A stretch of 64,000 nucleotides of DNA, from assembly GCA_964503145.1 (NCBI GenBank), contig CAZCYV010000002.1, forward strand, positions 124,001-188,000. Direction: 5' to 3'. Below, piece by piece: positions 8,995 through 16,249 of the stretch (position 1 is the stretch's first letter; each line of letters begins with the position of its first letter). This DNA comes from RBG-16-57-11 sp964503145. Lineage in GTDB: Bacteria > Chloroflexota > Anaerolineae > Anaerolineales > UBA4823. Made by a program: the position numbers and the translations under genes. The notes beneath the pieces were generated by a model. It saw only the letters and a program-made list of their open reading frames with translations. It did no database searches and had not been told where the DNA came from.

Positions 8995-9750
8995 ATGAAT
9001 GCTCACATCGAAATTCGCAATCTGGAAGCCCACTATGGCGGAATGCAGGCGCTCAAGAACGTCAATTTGGAGATCCCGCGCCAGCAAATCACGGTGATCA
9101 TGGGGCCATCTGGCTGCGGCAAGACCACCCTGCTGAAAAGCCTGAATCGTTTCCTGGAACTGACCGACAACACCCACTTGCGGGGTCAGGTGTTGATCGA
9201 TGGCGAGGATATTTATGCCCCGGGCGTGGACGTCACTGAAATCCGCAAGAAGACTGGCCTGCTGGCGCAACGGCCCCATCCCCTGCCGATGTCAATTTAC
9301 GATAATGTCGCCTATGGGATGCGCATCCATAGCATGTGCCGCAAAGGCGAAGAAATGGATCAGCGCGTGCGCCATTATTTGGAGATGGCCGGGCTGTGGG
9401 AAGAGGTGAAAGATCGTCTGCATGCGCCGGCTACCGGCCTCTCTCTCGGGCAGCAACAGCGCTTGTGCCTGGCGCGCGGCCTGGCGGTGGAGCCGGAGAT
9501 CCTGCTCGGGGACGAGCCAACTTCTGCCCTCGACCCCATTTCTGCCCAGCACATCGAGAAACGCCTTCTGGAGCTCAAGAGCCACTACACCATCGTCCTG
9601 GTGACGCACATCTTGCGCCAGGCTCGGCGCCTGGCAGATTACGTGGTTTTCATGTATATGGGAGAGGTGGTGGAATGCGGCCCAGCCCATGAAATCTTCG
9701 AACATCCGCAGCAGGAACGAACGCGCGCCTATCTGGAAGGACAATTCTGA
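8995..9750 (+). CDS. pstB: Phosphate ABC transporter ATPase PstB
   Basis: The product is a 251-residue ABC ATPase that powers phosphate uptake. Visible motifs are Walker A GPSGCGKT (37-44), the Q-loop at LLAQRPHPLPMSIYDNV, signature LSLGQQQR (149-156), Walker B ILLGDEPTSALD and the H-loop His205. The signature has Leu in place of the first Gly of LSGGQQQR, a modest variation. An AGGAGG site precedes the ATG. No phoU follows, although pstB is commonly followed by it. A terminator lies 33 bases downstream. Confidence 0.95.
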   Translation: MNAHIEIRNLEAHYGGMQALKNVNLEIPRQQITVIMGPSGCGKTTLLKSLNRFLELTDNTHLRGQVLIDGEDIYAPGVDVTEIRKKTGLLAQRPHPLPMSIYDNVAYGMRIHSMCRKGEEMDQRVRHYLEMAGLWEEVKDRLHAPATGLSLGQQQRLCLARGLAVEPEILLGDEPTSALDPISAQHIEKRLLELKSHYTIVLVTHILRQARRLADYVVFMYMGEVVECGPAHEIFEHPQQERTRAYLEGQF

Positions 9751-9783
9751 TTAACAAGCCAGTCTAATGAAATACTTAGCATA

Positions 9784-9816
9784 ACGATGCGGGCGCTGGC
9801 TGCCCGCATCGTCTTT
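9784..9816 (+). terminator. Rho-independent terminator after pstB
   Basis: A perfect 11-base stem (9784-9794 with 9802-9812) encloses a 7-base loop and is followed by CTTT. It lies between pstB and the next gene, so it probably ends the pst transcript. The T tract is short. Confidence 0.75.
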
Positions 9817-9845
9817 CAGGATGTATAATACCTTCCAGGAAGTGG

Positions 9846-11162
9846 ATGATGAAGCGGTTATATTACCTCGGGTTGTGGGTGTTGATCTTGCTGGCATCCT
9901 TCTCGCCGGTGCAGGCGCAAGGTGAAGGTCGGCTGGTGTTACTTTTGACGGCGGATGGGCCGATCACGCCGGCGATGAAGGAATATCTGGCTCGTGGCAT
10001 CGAACTGGCGCAACGCTATCAAGCAGAGGCGCTCATCTTTCAATTGAACACCCCCGGCGGCAGCGTAGATCTGATGCTCAAGATGGTCGAGGTGATCCGT
10101 GCCAGCGAAGCGCCGGTGATCGTGTACGTTGCGCCGCGCGGAGCCATCGCCGGGAGCGCAGGGACGGTGATCACCCTCGCCGGTCATGCGGCCGCAATGG
10201 CGCCGGAGACGGCGATCGGCGCAGCCAGCCCGGTCGGTTCGCAAGGCGAAGACCTGGGCGAGACGATGGAAGCCAAGGCCAAGAACCTGCTCAAAGCCAC
10301 GGTGCGCTCCCTGGCTGAACGGCGCGGGGCAGAAGCACTGGAATTGGCCGAGCAGACCATCGAGCAGGCTGAGGCAGTCTCGGCGAAAGAAGCCCTAGAG
10401 GTTGGCCTTGTGGATTTCATCGCCAACGATTTGGATGACCTGCTGCGCCAATTGGATGGCTTCGTGGTCGCCACTTCGACCGGCGAGAAGACTCTACGAA
10501 CCCAGGGAGCCGAGGTTCAGCCGGTGAACCCCCTGTTTATCGAGCGGCTGTTGGGCATTCTGACCAACCCCACTGTCGTCTTTCTGCTGCTGGCCATCGG
10601 GGTGCAGTCTATCCTGATCGAGCTTTCCAGCCCTGGCGGGTGGGTGGCGGGATTCATTGGCGTGGTCTGTCTGGCGCTGGCGGCTTATGGCCTGGGCGTG
10701 CTACCGGTGAACTGGTTCGGGGCAATCTTCTTAATCACGGCTTTCGTATTATTCATCCTGGATATCAACGCGCCTACTCACGGCGCGCTGACCGCAGCCG
10801 GCGTGCTCTCCTTGATCGTCGGCAGCCTGGTGCTGTTCAACACGCCCGAAATCCCTAGCTTCCAGCGCGTGCCGGTGCCGCTGATTATCGGCGTTTCCGT
10901 CGCCAGTGGGCTGATGTTCTTCGCGGCGATGATGTTTGCGGTTCGGGCACAGCATACACCGGTGCGCATGGGGGTGGAAAGCCTGGCTGGGCGGGTAGGG
11001 ATAGCCCGCAGCGATTTGCGACCCACAGGCCTGGTGCAGTTGGGCGGTGAGCAGTGGTCTGCGGAACTGGCGCCCGGCGAAGAGCCGCTCGAAAAAGGTA
11101 CGCGGGTGCAGGTCGTGTCTGTACAGGGTTTGAAACTGATCGTGCGCAAAGCCAGCGAATGA
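9846..11162 (+). CDS. NfeD-family membrane serine protease (ClpP-class)
   Basis: This 438-residue long-form NfeD protein starts with a cleavable signal ending near SPVQAQ. It continues with a ClpP/crotonase-fold protease domain (about 28-220) containing QLNTPGGSVDLML and the nucleophile segment GAIAGSAGT (Ser104). A lysine in the KNLLKATVRSL helix is the likely catalytic partner. Four hydrophobic segments follow (about 240-370), then a C-terminal NfeD OB-fold domain (LAGRVGIARSDLRPTG onward). Related proteins (STOPP) cleave stomatin-like membrane proteins, but no stomatin gene is adjacent here. TATAAT at 9824-9829 and AGGAAG precede tandem ATGs at 9846 and 9849. Confidence 0.9.
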   Translation: MMKRLYYLGLWVLILLASFSPVQAQGEGRLVLLLTADGPITPAMKEYLARGIELAQRYQAEALIFQLNTPGGSVDLMLKMVEVIRASEAPVIVYVAPRGAIAGSAGTVITLAGHAAAMAPETAIGAASPVGSQGEDLGETMEAKAKNLLKATVRSLAERRGAEALELAEQTIEQAEAVSAKEALEVGLVDFIANDLDDLLRQLDGFVVATSTGEKTLRTQGAEVQPVNPLFIERLLGILTNPTVVFLLLAIGVQSILIELSSPGGWVAGFIGVVCLALAAYGLGVLPVNWFGAIFLITAFVLFILDINAPTHGALTAAGVLSLIVGSLVLFNTPEIPSFQRVPVPLIIGVSVASGLMFFAAMMFAVRAQHTPVRMGVESLAGRVGIARSDLRPTGLVQLGGEQWSAELAPGEEPLEKGTRVQVVSVQGLKLIVRKASE

Positions 11163-11231
11163 TCTGCAGGCGCGATAGCATGCACGCCCATAATCTAGAG
11201 CAATTTAAGGGAAATTAGGTCATAAGTCGTA

Positions 11232-11259
11232 TTGTCAGGCCCTGAAAATGGGTTACAAT
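11232..11259 (+). promoter_or_regulatory. Putative promoter of the small-peptide cluster
   Basis: TTGTCA (11232-11237) and TACAAT (11254-11259) are separated by 16 bases, about 60 bases upstream of the first small gene. No other promoter-like pair is obvious before the five co-directional small genes, so they may be one transcript. Confidence 0.45.
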
Positions 11260-11318
11260 CTGGCGCGAAATGCCTTCCAGAATCCAATCATCCTGTGAAC
11301 AGAAAAAGGAGTGAAACC

Positions 11319-11519
11319 ATGTACGTTCGAACTGATATGAAGTCTGGCGCTGCTTGCTACACGGTGCAGTCCGGCGATAACCTGAGCACAATCGCTCAAC
11401 GGTTCTATGGCGCTATGACCCCCGACAACGTCAACAGGATTTATTTCTCCAACCTGACGACCATTGGGCCTAACCCGAACCTGATCCGCCCCGGCCAGAA
11501 GCTGTACATCCCCGATTAA
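11319..11519 (+). CDS. Small LysM-domain protein with VRTDMKSG leader motif
   Basis: This 66-residue protein is made of a short N-terminal motif, VRTDMKSG (residues 3-10), and a single LysM domain. The LysM shows the usual pattern: CYTVQSGDNLSTIAQRFYG at its start and PNLIRPGQKLYIPD at its end. LysM modules bind N-acetylglucosamine polymers such as peptidoglycan. There is no signal peptide, so any export would have to use another route. The frame is open further upstream, but the ATG at 11319 has a strong AAGGAG site at the right distance. It is the first of five small genes sharing the N-terminal motif. Confidence 0.85.
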   Translation: MYVRTDMKSGAACYTVQSGDNLSTIAQRFYGAMTPDNVNRIYFSNLTTIGPNPNLIRPGQKLYIPD

Positions 11520-11567
11520 TCTCGAGCTACGAAGCGAGCTCCTGAAGGGAAAAGGAGAGCAAGTCTC

Positions 11568-11783
11568 ATGGAACAGAAAAATGTAGTGCCGCAGATTCAG
11601 GTGCGGTCGCATGTCCGCAGCGGCGCCGGCGGTTGGGTGAACGGCGTATGGTACCCCGACATGAGCGGCGTGTGCAGTGGAGCGATCCCTCCAACTCCAT
11701 TGCCGGATCCCATGCCGCCGACCAGCGGTGGCTGGGTGAATGGTGTATGGTATGCCGACAGAAGCGGAGTTTGCGGCTTCTAG
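11568..11783 (+). CDS. Small peptide with duplicated GGWVNGVWY motif
   Basis: This 71-residue peptide has VRSHVRSG at residues 12-19, preceded by VPQIQ. Two near-identical 16-residue units follow: GGWVNGVWYPDMSGVC (21-36) and GGWVNGVWYADRSGVC (54-69), joined by a Pro-rich linker. Each unit ends in a single Cys and is rich in Trp, Tyr and Gly. There is no signal peptide and no family that I recognise. AAGGAG lies at a good distance upstream. The arrangement of a shared N-terminal block plus repeated aromatic/Cys units resembles precursor peptides or multivalent binding peptides. No modifying enzyme is adjacent. Confidence 0.8.
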   Translation: MEQKNVVPQIQVRSHVRSGAGGWVNGVWYPDMSGVCSGAIPPTPLPDPMPPTSGGWVNGVWYADRSGVCGF

Positions 11784-11861
11784 CGCCAAAAGCACAGACC
11801 TGCTGGCAAACAGCCTTTTCCAGCAGGTCCGGTAAGCCATCTCGAAGGGAGACATGGTGTG

Positions 11862-12044
11862 ATGGACAGCAAGATTCGCATGAATGAAACGAAGCCCCGC
11901 CAGACCGCCAGCATTCCGCAAATCCAGGTGCGTTCGGATGTGCGCAGCGGAGGCGATCTGGAAACCTGTCAGTTCAATTTGAACAAATGGCGCGAGCGTT
12001 ACTACTACTGGTATAACATCGCCCGCCAACAGGGTAAGATCTAG
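11862..12044 (+). CDS. Small peptide with VRSDVRSG motif and aromatic helix
   Basis: This 60-residue peptide contains IPQIQVRSDVRSG (residues 18-30), almost the same block as in the previous gene. A basic, aromatic, probably helical tail follows (NKWRERYYYWYNIARQQGK). The tail aligns with the middle of the next peptide (CQ, then W and IA at similar spacing). A GTG at 11859 precedes the ATG in frame. AAGGGAG lies about 11 bases upstream of the ATG. Function unknown. Confidence 0.75.
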   Translation: MDSKIRMNETKPRQTASIPQIQVRSDVRSGGDLETCQFNLNKWRERYYYWYNIARQQGKI

Positions 12045-12056
12045 GAGAGGTGGAAG

Positions 12057-12272
12057 ATGAAAATCCGATCCGATATCCGCGCAGGCGATGCGCTCCGTGA
12101 TTGCCAGCGGCAGCGAGACTACTGGAAGGCGCAAGCCACCCGCATGGAGCAAATCGCAAAAGGGCCAGGCACCCGGCCTACCCCGATTCCTCCAACCCCT
12201 ACACCGCCCTCGGCAGGCGGCGGCTGGGTGGGCGGCGTTTTCTATGCCGACCGCAGCGGCTGGTGCGGTTAG
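12057..12272 (+). CDS. Small peptide with IRSDIRAG motif and C-terminal GGWV unit
   Basis: This 71-residue peptide combines features of its neighbours. It has IRSDIRAG at residues 3-10 and a helix similar to the preceding gene (DALRDCQRQRDYWKAQA). A Thr/Pro linker follows, and then a third copy of the aromatic unit, GGWVGGVFYADRSGWC (55-70), with one last Gly. The start 12 bases after the previous stop and a GGAGAGG site support co-translation. Function unknown. The mosaic of shared blocks suggests gene duplication and recombination within the cluster. Confidence 0.8.
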   Translation: MKIRSDIRAGDALRDCQRQRDYWKAQATRMEQIAKGPGTRPTPIPPTPTPPSAGGGWVGGVFYADRSGWCG

Positions 12273-12290
12273 AGCAAGCCGAGGTGTGAT

Positions 12291-12467
12291 ATGAAGGTTG
12301 AAACCAATCTGAAATCCGGAGCTCTGCTCGACAACGCTGCTTCGGCGGCGCGCCAACTGGCCGGTGACGCCGGAGATTATCTTTCCCAGGCCAGCCAGCA
12401 GGCCAAAAGCCTGACCAGCAGCGTGGTGAACAAGACCACGGCGGTTTGGAACGCGCTGATCAGCTAA
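12291..12467 (+). CDS. Small peptide with VETNLKSG motif (58 residues)
   Basis: This fifth member starts with MKVETNLKSGALLDN. The motif VETNLKSG at residues 3-10 is the most divergent of the set. The remainder is Ala/Ser/Gln-rich and amphipathic (AASAARQLAGDAGDY, QASQQAKSLTSSVV) and ends WNALIS. A GAGGTG element sits just upstream of the ATG, which is 18 bases after the previous stop. No known domain. A terminator-like hairpin follows at 12497. Confidence 0.7.
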   Translation: MKVETNLKSGALLDNAASAARQLAGDAGDYLSQASQQAKSLTSSVVNKTTAVWNALIS

Positions 12468-12496
12468 GCGTCTGCGTTCTTGTGTTGGTTTCCCCC

Positions 12497-12527
12497 AGGC
12501 GCTGCCTTCCCAAAGGAAGCGCCTTTT
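12497..12527 (+). terminator. Terminator between convergent genes
   Basis: AGGCGCT (12497-12503) pairs with AGCGCCT (12518-12524), with further CCTT/AAGG pairing inside. TTTT follows on the plus strand. It lies between the end of the small-peptide cluster and the stop of the converging lipoprotein gene and could act on the former. Confidence 0.7.
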
Positions 12528-12531
12528 TCGT

Positions 12532-14100
12532 TTACCGGACGATCAGGCCGAAAATTTGGGCGGCAAAACTGTCCATGGCGCGCAACTCTTCGGTCGTCGC
12601 CACCCCCAGCCCGCGGCCGCGCAAAAATACGCGTGAAACAACTGGTCGGTCCTGGGTGGCCGAGTAAATTTCTCCTTCCGAATTCTCCAGACGCTGCACC
12701 CAGGAAGATATCTGGCTGAACTGGCTGCCGGTCAAGAGGAGCTGCCCCAGCAGCCGGCTGCCCTGCCGACAATCGAAGGCCTGAGCCACCGCGGTGTTGG
12801 CGCTTGTGAAAGCGATGCACAGTTCATCACAAGAAGAGCGGCTGAAGTAGCCTTCTCGAGTCCAGGTCAGCGCAATGGCAGACTCCAGGAAAAGTCGCTG
12901 CACGCGCGGCTCCAGCCAGACAGCATTGGCATCGCGAGCCGGACCATTGTTATACACTGTCAGCACCAGAGAGACCGAACGGCCAACCAGTTCGGATAAA
13001 TCGACATCGATCAGGGTCGTCACCCCATCCAGGATTTCTCGCCAACGGCCAAGCCGTCCCGAAGCGCCGCCAACCGTCTGATAATCCAGCTCGAAGATCA
13101 CATCGCATCCGGGGCTATCCTGCAAGCAGCCGATCTCTGCCAGAAAATAATCGCCTGATTGAACAGTGTACGTCGGCATGACGCCCGTAATCCAGCCTTC
13201 GCTCGCCTGGTTGGGACGGACCCATAGTCCAAACTCGCCCGTCCTGCGGACCTCGACAAAGGGGGATTCGAGCAACACCACCGATCCATTGGGATCTTGG
13301 GGCGAACCAGGACAGGTGAGTTGTCCGGCGCCGCTGCGCCAGTTCGCCGCGCAATAAACTGCCGTCAGGTCGAAGATGTCTTCGCCGCCCGAAGTCGCCT
13401 GGAAGGTGCGGATGCGCACCGTCAGAGGGTCGAAGCCGCTCAGGCCGACGCCAAACATCTGGCCGTCTGCATTACGCAACATCCATGCTCCCTGATAAAC
13501 ACCCGAAAACGACGGCGCCGTCAGGCTTATCGAGAGATCCACCGTCTGCCCGGGCGAAACGTTTCCGGGCAGAAAAGTCTGCGTCGCCAGAGTGGTCAGG
13601 TTGCCGCCAGTATATGCCAGCGAATAGGATGGCGTCCAGGTGCAAGAGCCGACATTGCGCACGCGCCACACTTTGACGAAGGCCGATCCGGTCAGCAGCA
13701 GTGTGTCCGGGGGCACGGTGACATCGCCGATCAATTCGGCGCGATCACAGGGTATGGCAGGTGTTTCGGTCGGCGGGGGAGTGGGCGTGGCCGATGGCAC
13801 CGTTACGACCGTCGATGGAGGAGCTGTATCGGTTGGCGCAGGCGGCGTTGCGCTGGGCATCTTGGGTGGCACAGCCGCCTGAGTGCTTAGCCTGGCCACG
13901 CCGGTTAGCTGAGCGTTGACGGTCTCCAGGGCCTGCAGAGTCAACTCTGCTGCCATAGTTTCCGCAGCCGAGGTATAGACAGCCTGGATATCTTGGGTTG
14001 GAGGAGCCGCTGTCTGAAGCAGCAGGCATGCAGAGAGGAGTAGCGGTAAGAACGCAACCGCAGCGATCCGAACCATCGACCGGCGATCATTCCTGGTCAT
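12532..14100 (-). CDS. Lipoprotein with NBR1-type Ig-like domain
   Basis: This is a 522-residue surface lipoprotein. A signal segment ends with the lipobox LLSAC (Cys25 from the first Met). A Thr/Pro-rich linker follows. The NBR1 (FW) Ig-like domain occupies about 115-230, recognisable from DVTVPPDTLLLTGSAFVKVW and RNVGSCTWTPSY, then FSGVYQGAWMLRNADGQ. The C-terminal 290 residues are not recognised. A second Met at residue 9 is an alternative start. An extended -10 (TGGTATAAT) is centred at 14117-14122. Two other proteins in this window (15200 and 43463) have the same lipobox-linker-Ig layout. The role is probably extracellular binding, which is inference. Confidence 0.85.
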   Translation of the reverse strand: MTRNDRRSMVRIAAVAFLPLLLSACLLLQTAAPPTQDIQAVYTSAAETMAAELTLQALETVNAQLTGVARLSTQAAVPPKMPSATPPAPTDTAPPSTVVTVPSATPTPPPTETPAIPCDRAELIGDVTVPPDTLLLTGSAFVKVWRVRNVGSCTWTPSYSLAYTGGNLTTLATQTFLPGNVSPGQTVDLSISLTAPSFSGVYQGAWMLRNADGQMFGVGLSGFDPLTVRIRTFQATSGGEDIFDLTAVYCAANWRSGAGQLTCPGSPQDPNGSVVLLESPFVEVRRTGEFGLWVRPNQASEGWITGVMPTYTVQSGDYFLAEIGCLQDSPGCDVIFELDYQTVGGASGRLGRWREILDGVTTLIDVDLSELVGRSVSLVLTVYNNGPARDANAVWLEPRVQRLFLESAIALTWTREGYFSRSSCDELCIAFTSANTAVAQAFDCRQGSRLLGQLLLTGSQFSQISSWVQRLENSEGEIYSATQDRPVVSRVFLRGRGLGVATTEELRAMDSFAAQIFGLIVR

Positions 14101-14116
14101 TGCATACCTTGAATAG

Positions 14117-14122
14117 ATTATA
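14117..14122 (-). promoter_or_regulatory. Extended -10 element of the Ig-like lipoprotein gene
   Basis: On the minus strand TATAAT is preceded by TGG, giving the extended -10 form TG-N-TATAAT, 16 bases upstream of the ATG at 14100. No clear -35 is present, as is common for extended -10 promoters. Confidence 0.5.
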
Positions 14123-14258
14123 CCATCAGCCCCAATCTGGCCGGCTTAGCTTAGAGCAAGCTGAGTCTGGCTTGGCAACTTCTGGCACACCGTTGGAATT
14201 CGGGGTACAATGTGGCGGTATTAGTGGTAACCATTCATCCATCAAAGCGAGGTCTTCG

Positions 14259-15203
14259 ATGCCTTTCACACCGACACGCGACCGCGTGAAAAACGATCAG
14301 ATCGACACCACCCCCAGGCGCCGCCCGGAGTGGATCAAAGTGCGCGCCCCCAGCGGGGAGACCTATCAGTGGCTTCAAGAGTTAATGCGCAGCAAAGCGC
14401 TGCACACCGTTTGCGAAGAGGCGATGTGCCCCAATATGGGCGAATGCTGGGGGCATGGCACGGCAACTTTCCTGATGATGGGCGACGTGTGCACGCGCTC
14501 ATGCGGTTTCTGCGATATCAAACGCGGCCAGCCCTCGCCGCTGGACTGGCTCGAACCGGAGCGCGTTGCCCAGGCAGTCAAAGCGATGAACCTGAAGCAT
14601 GCGGTGATCACTAGCGTCAACCGCGACGATCGCAAGGATGGCGGCGCTCCGATTTTCGCCATGGTCATCCGCCGTATCCGCGAACTGCACGCTGGGTGCT
14701 CTATCGAAGTGTTGATCCCTGACTTCAAGGGCAGCCTGGAGGCGCTGAAGATCGTCATGGATGCCCGCCCAGAGATCCTCAACCACAACGTCGAAACTGT
14801 GCCGCGGCTGTTCAAACTGGTGCAGCCGCAGGACCGCTACGAGTGGGCGGCGGCGACTTTGAGCAACGCCAAGCGCCTGGATCCCGATGTTTTGACCAAA
14901 TCCGGCATTATGGTCGGGCTGGGCGAGACCATCGATGAGGTCAAGGCGGTGATGCGCGATCAACGTGACTGGGGCGTGGACATCTTGACTTTGGGACAAT
15001 ACCTGCAGCCCAGCAAGAAGCATTTGCCGATCGAACGTTATTACACATTGGAAGAATTTGCCGAGCTCAAGGAATACGGGCTTTCGATTGGGTTCAAATG
15101 GGTCGAGAGCGGGCCGCTAGTGCGTTCGTCCTACCACGCAGCAGAGCAGGTGCGCGCCCTGAGCGTGGTGCATCGCAAGCTGTATGGTGAAACCGGGACA
15201 TGA
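14259..15203 (+). CDS. lipA: Lipoyl synthase LipA
   Basis: LipA is a radical-SAM enzyme that inserts two sulfurs into protein-bound octanoyl groups to make lipoate. The 314-residue protein has the auxiliary-cluster cysteines 52, 57 and 63 (CEEAMCPNMGEC), the radical-SAM CTRSCGFC cluster cysteines 78, 82 and 85, and family segments RDDRKDGGAP and NHNVETVPRL. Its product would be needed by the 2-oxoacid dehydrogenase E2 encoded at 34258. The frame extends far upstream, but ATG 14259 has a GAGG site, and the protein then has the family length. TACAAT at 14206 may be its -10. The stop overlaps the next gene. Confidence 0.97.
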   Translation: MPFTPTRDRVKNDQIDTTPRRRPEWIKVRAPSGETYQWLQELMRSKALHTVCEEAMCPNMGECWGHGTATFLMMGDVCTRSCGFCDIKRGQPSPLDWLEPERVAQAVKAMNLKHAVITSVNRDDRKDGGAPIFAMVIRRIRELHAGCSIEVLIPDFKGSLEALKIVMDARPEILNHNVETVPRLFKLVQPQDRYEWAAATLSNAKRLDPDVLTKSGIMVGLGETIDEVKAVMRDQRDWGVDILTLGQYLQPSKKHLPIERYYTLEEFAELKEYGLSIGFKWVESGPLVRSSYHAAEQVRALSVVHRKLYGETGT

Positions 15204-16249
15204 AATCCATCCTGTTGAGCTTGCGCCCGGCAAAGCTGCATAAAGTCGCCTTGCTGTTCACCCTCCTGGCGCTCCTGCTGACTTCTTGCGAGTTCAGCGC
15301 GCCAGGGGCGCAGGGGACCAACACCCCCGCGCCAGAAGCGTTGTTCACCGCCGCCGCGCAAACCGCGGAAGCCATGCGATTGCAGCGCTTCGGCAAGACG
15401 CCCTCGCCGGTGGCCGAATCTTTGATCGAAACCGCTGCCGGTCTGGCGCCCACGGCCACGATCGCTTCGACCGCCGTGCCGACGCAGCCAGCGCCGACGG
15501 CCACCGCGGGCGGCGCAACGGTTGCTGCACCGGGCGCGAACCGGGCCGAGTTCGTTGCCGATGTCAATATCCCAGATGGCACCCTTTTCGCGCCCAATCA
15601 GTCGTTTACCAAGACCTGGCGCATCACCAACAGCGGTGAGACGACCTGGACTACCGACTATGCGCTCATCTTCATCGATGGCGATCTGCTGGGCGCCCAA
15701 GCAGTCGTCCAGATTCCGGAAGAAGTAGCCCCGGGCAAAAACGTGGATATATCGGTGGATATGATCGCGCCCGAAAAGGCCGGCACCTACGTCAGCTATT
15801 GGAAGATGAAAACCCCAGATGGCAAGATCTTTGGTTTTGGCGCCACCGGCTCAGAAGCCATTTGGGTGAAGATCGTCGTTCAAGAGGGAGCAGCGGCCAT
15901 GGGGGGAACCGCGGCTTCCACCCTTTCCAGCTCCGTAAATCCTGTTCAGGTTTCGCTCAGCGTCGATAATCCCGACTTCAGCGGCGCGTGCCCGCATACC
16001 TTTGTCTTCACGGCGCAACTCAGCCTGAACAGGGCAGCGACCGTGACTTTTGCGCTCGAAGCGGGCGACACTTCTGGCAGCCCGATTCGCGTCCCTGCGC
16101 CAACCCGGAAAAATCTGGATGCCGGCTCGCATCTGGTAGTTTACGAGTTGACCTTTCCCCAAAGCGTGACCGCCTGGGCGCGGGTACGGGTGAGCGAGCC
16201 GGTTCAGGCGGTGTCGAATCAGGTAAATTTCACCCTGACTTGTGGTTAA
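15200..16249 (+). CDS. Lipoprotein with NBR1-type Ig-like domain
   Basis: The product is a 349-residue lipoprotein starting within the lipA stop (ATGA). The signal ends at LLTSC. After an Ala/Thr/Pro linker, residues about 110-225 form an NBR1-like Ig domain (DVNIPDGTLFAPNQSFTKTW, then NSGETTWTTDYALIF and AGTYVSYWKMKTPDGK). A further beta-rich domain of about 100 residues follows (VSLSVDNPDFSGACPHTFVF and beyond). It is translationally linked to lipA and queG, but no functional tie to them is obvious. Probably surface exposed; ligand unknown. Confidence 0.85.
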   Translation: MKSILLSLRPAKLHKVALLFTLLALLLTSCEFSAPGAQGTNTPAPEALFTAAAQTAEAMRLQRFGKTPSPVAESLIETAAGLAPTATIASTAVPTQPAPTATAGGATVAAPGANRAEFVADVNIPDGTLFAPNQSFTKTWRITNSGETTWTTDYALIFIDGDLLGAQAVVQIPEEVAPGKNVDISVDMIAPEKAGTYVSYWKMKTPDGKIFGFGATGSEAIWVKIVVQEGAAAMGGTAASTLSSSVNPVQVSLSVDNPDFSGACPHTFVFTAQLSLNRAATVTFALEAGDTSGSPIRVPAPTRKNLDAGSHLVVYELTFPQSVTAWARVRVSEPVQAVSNQVNFTLTCG

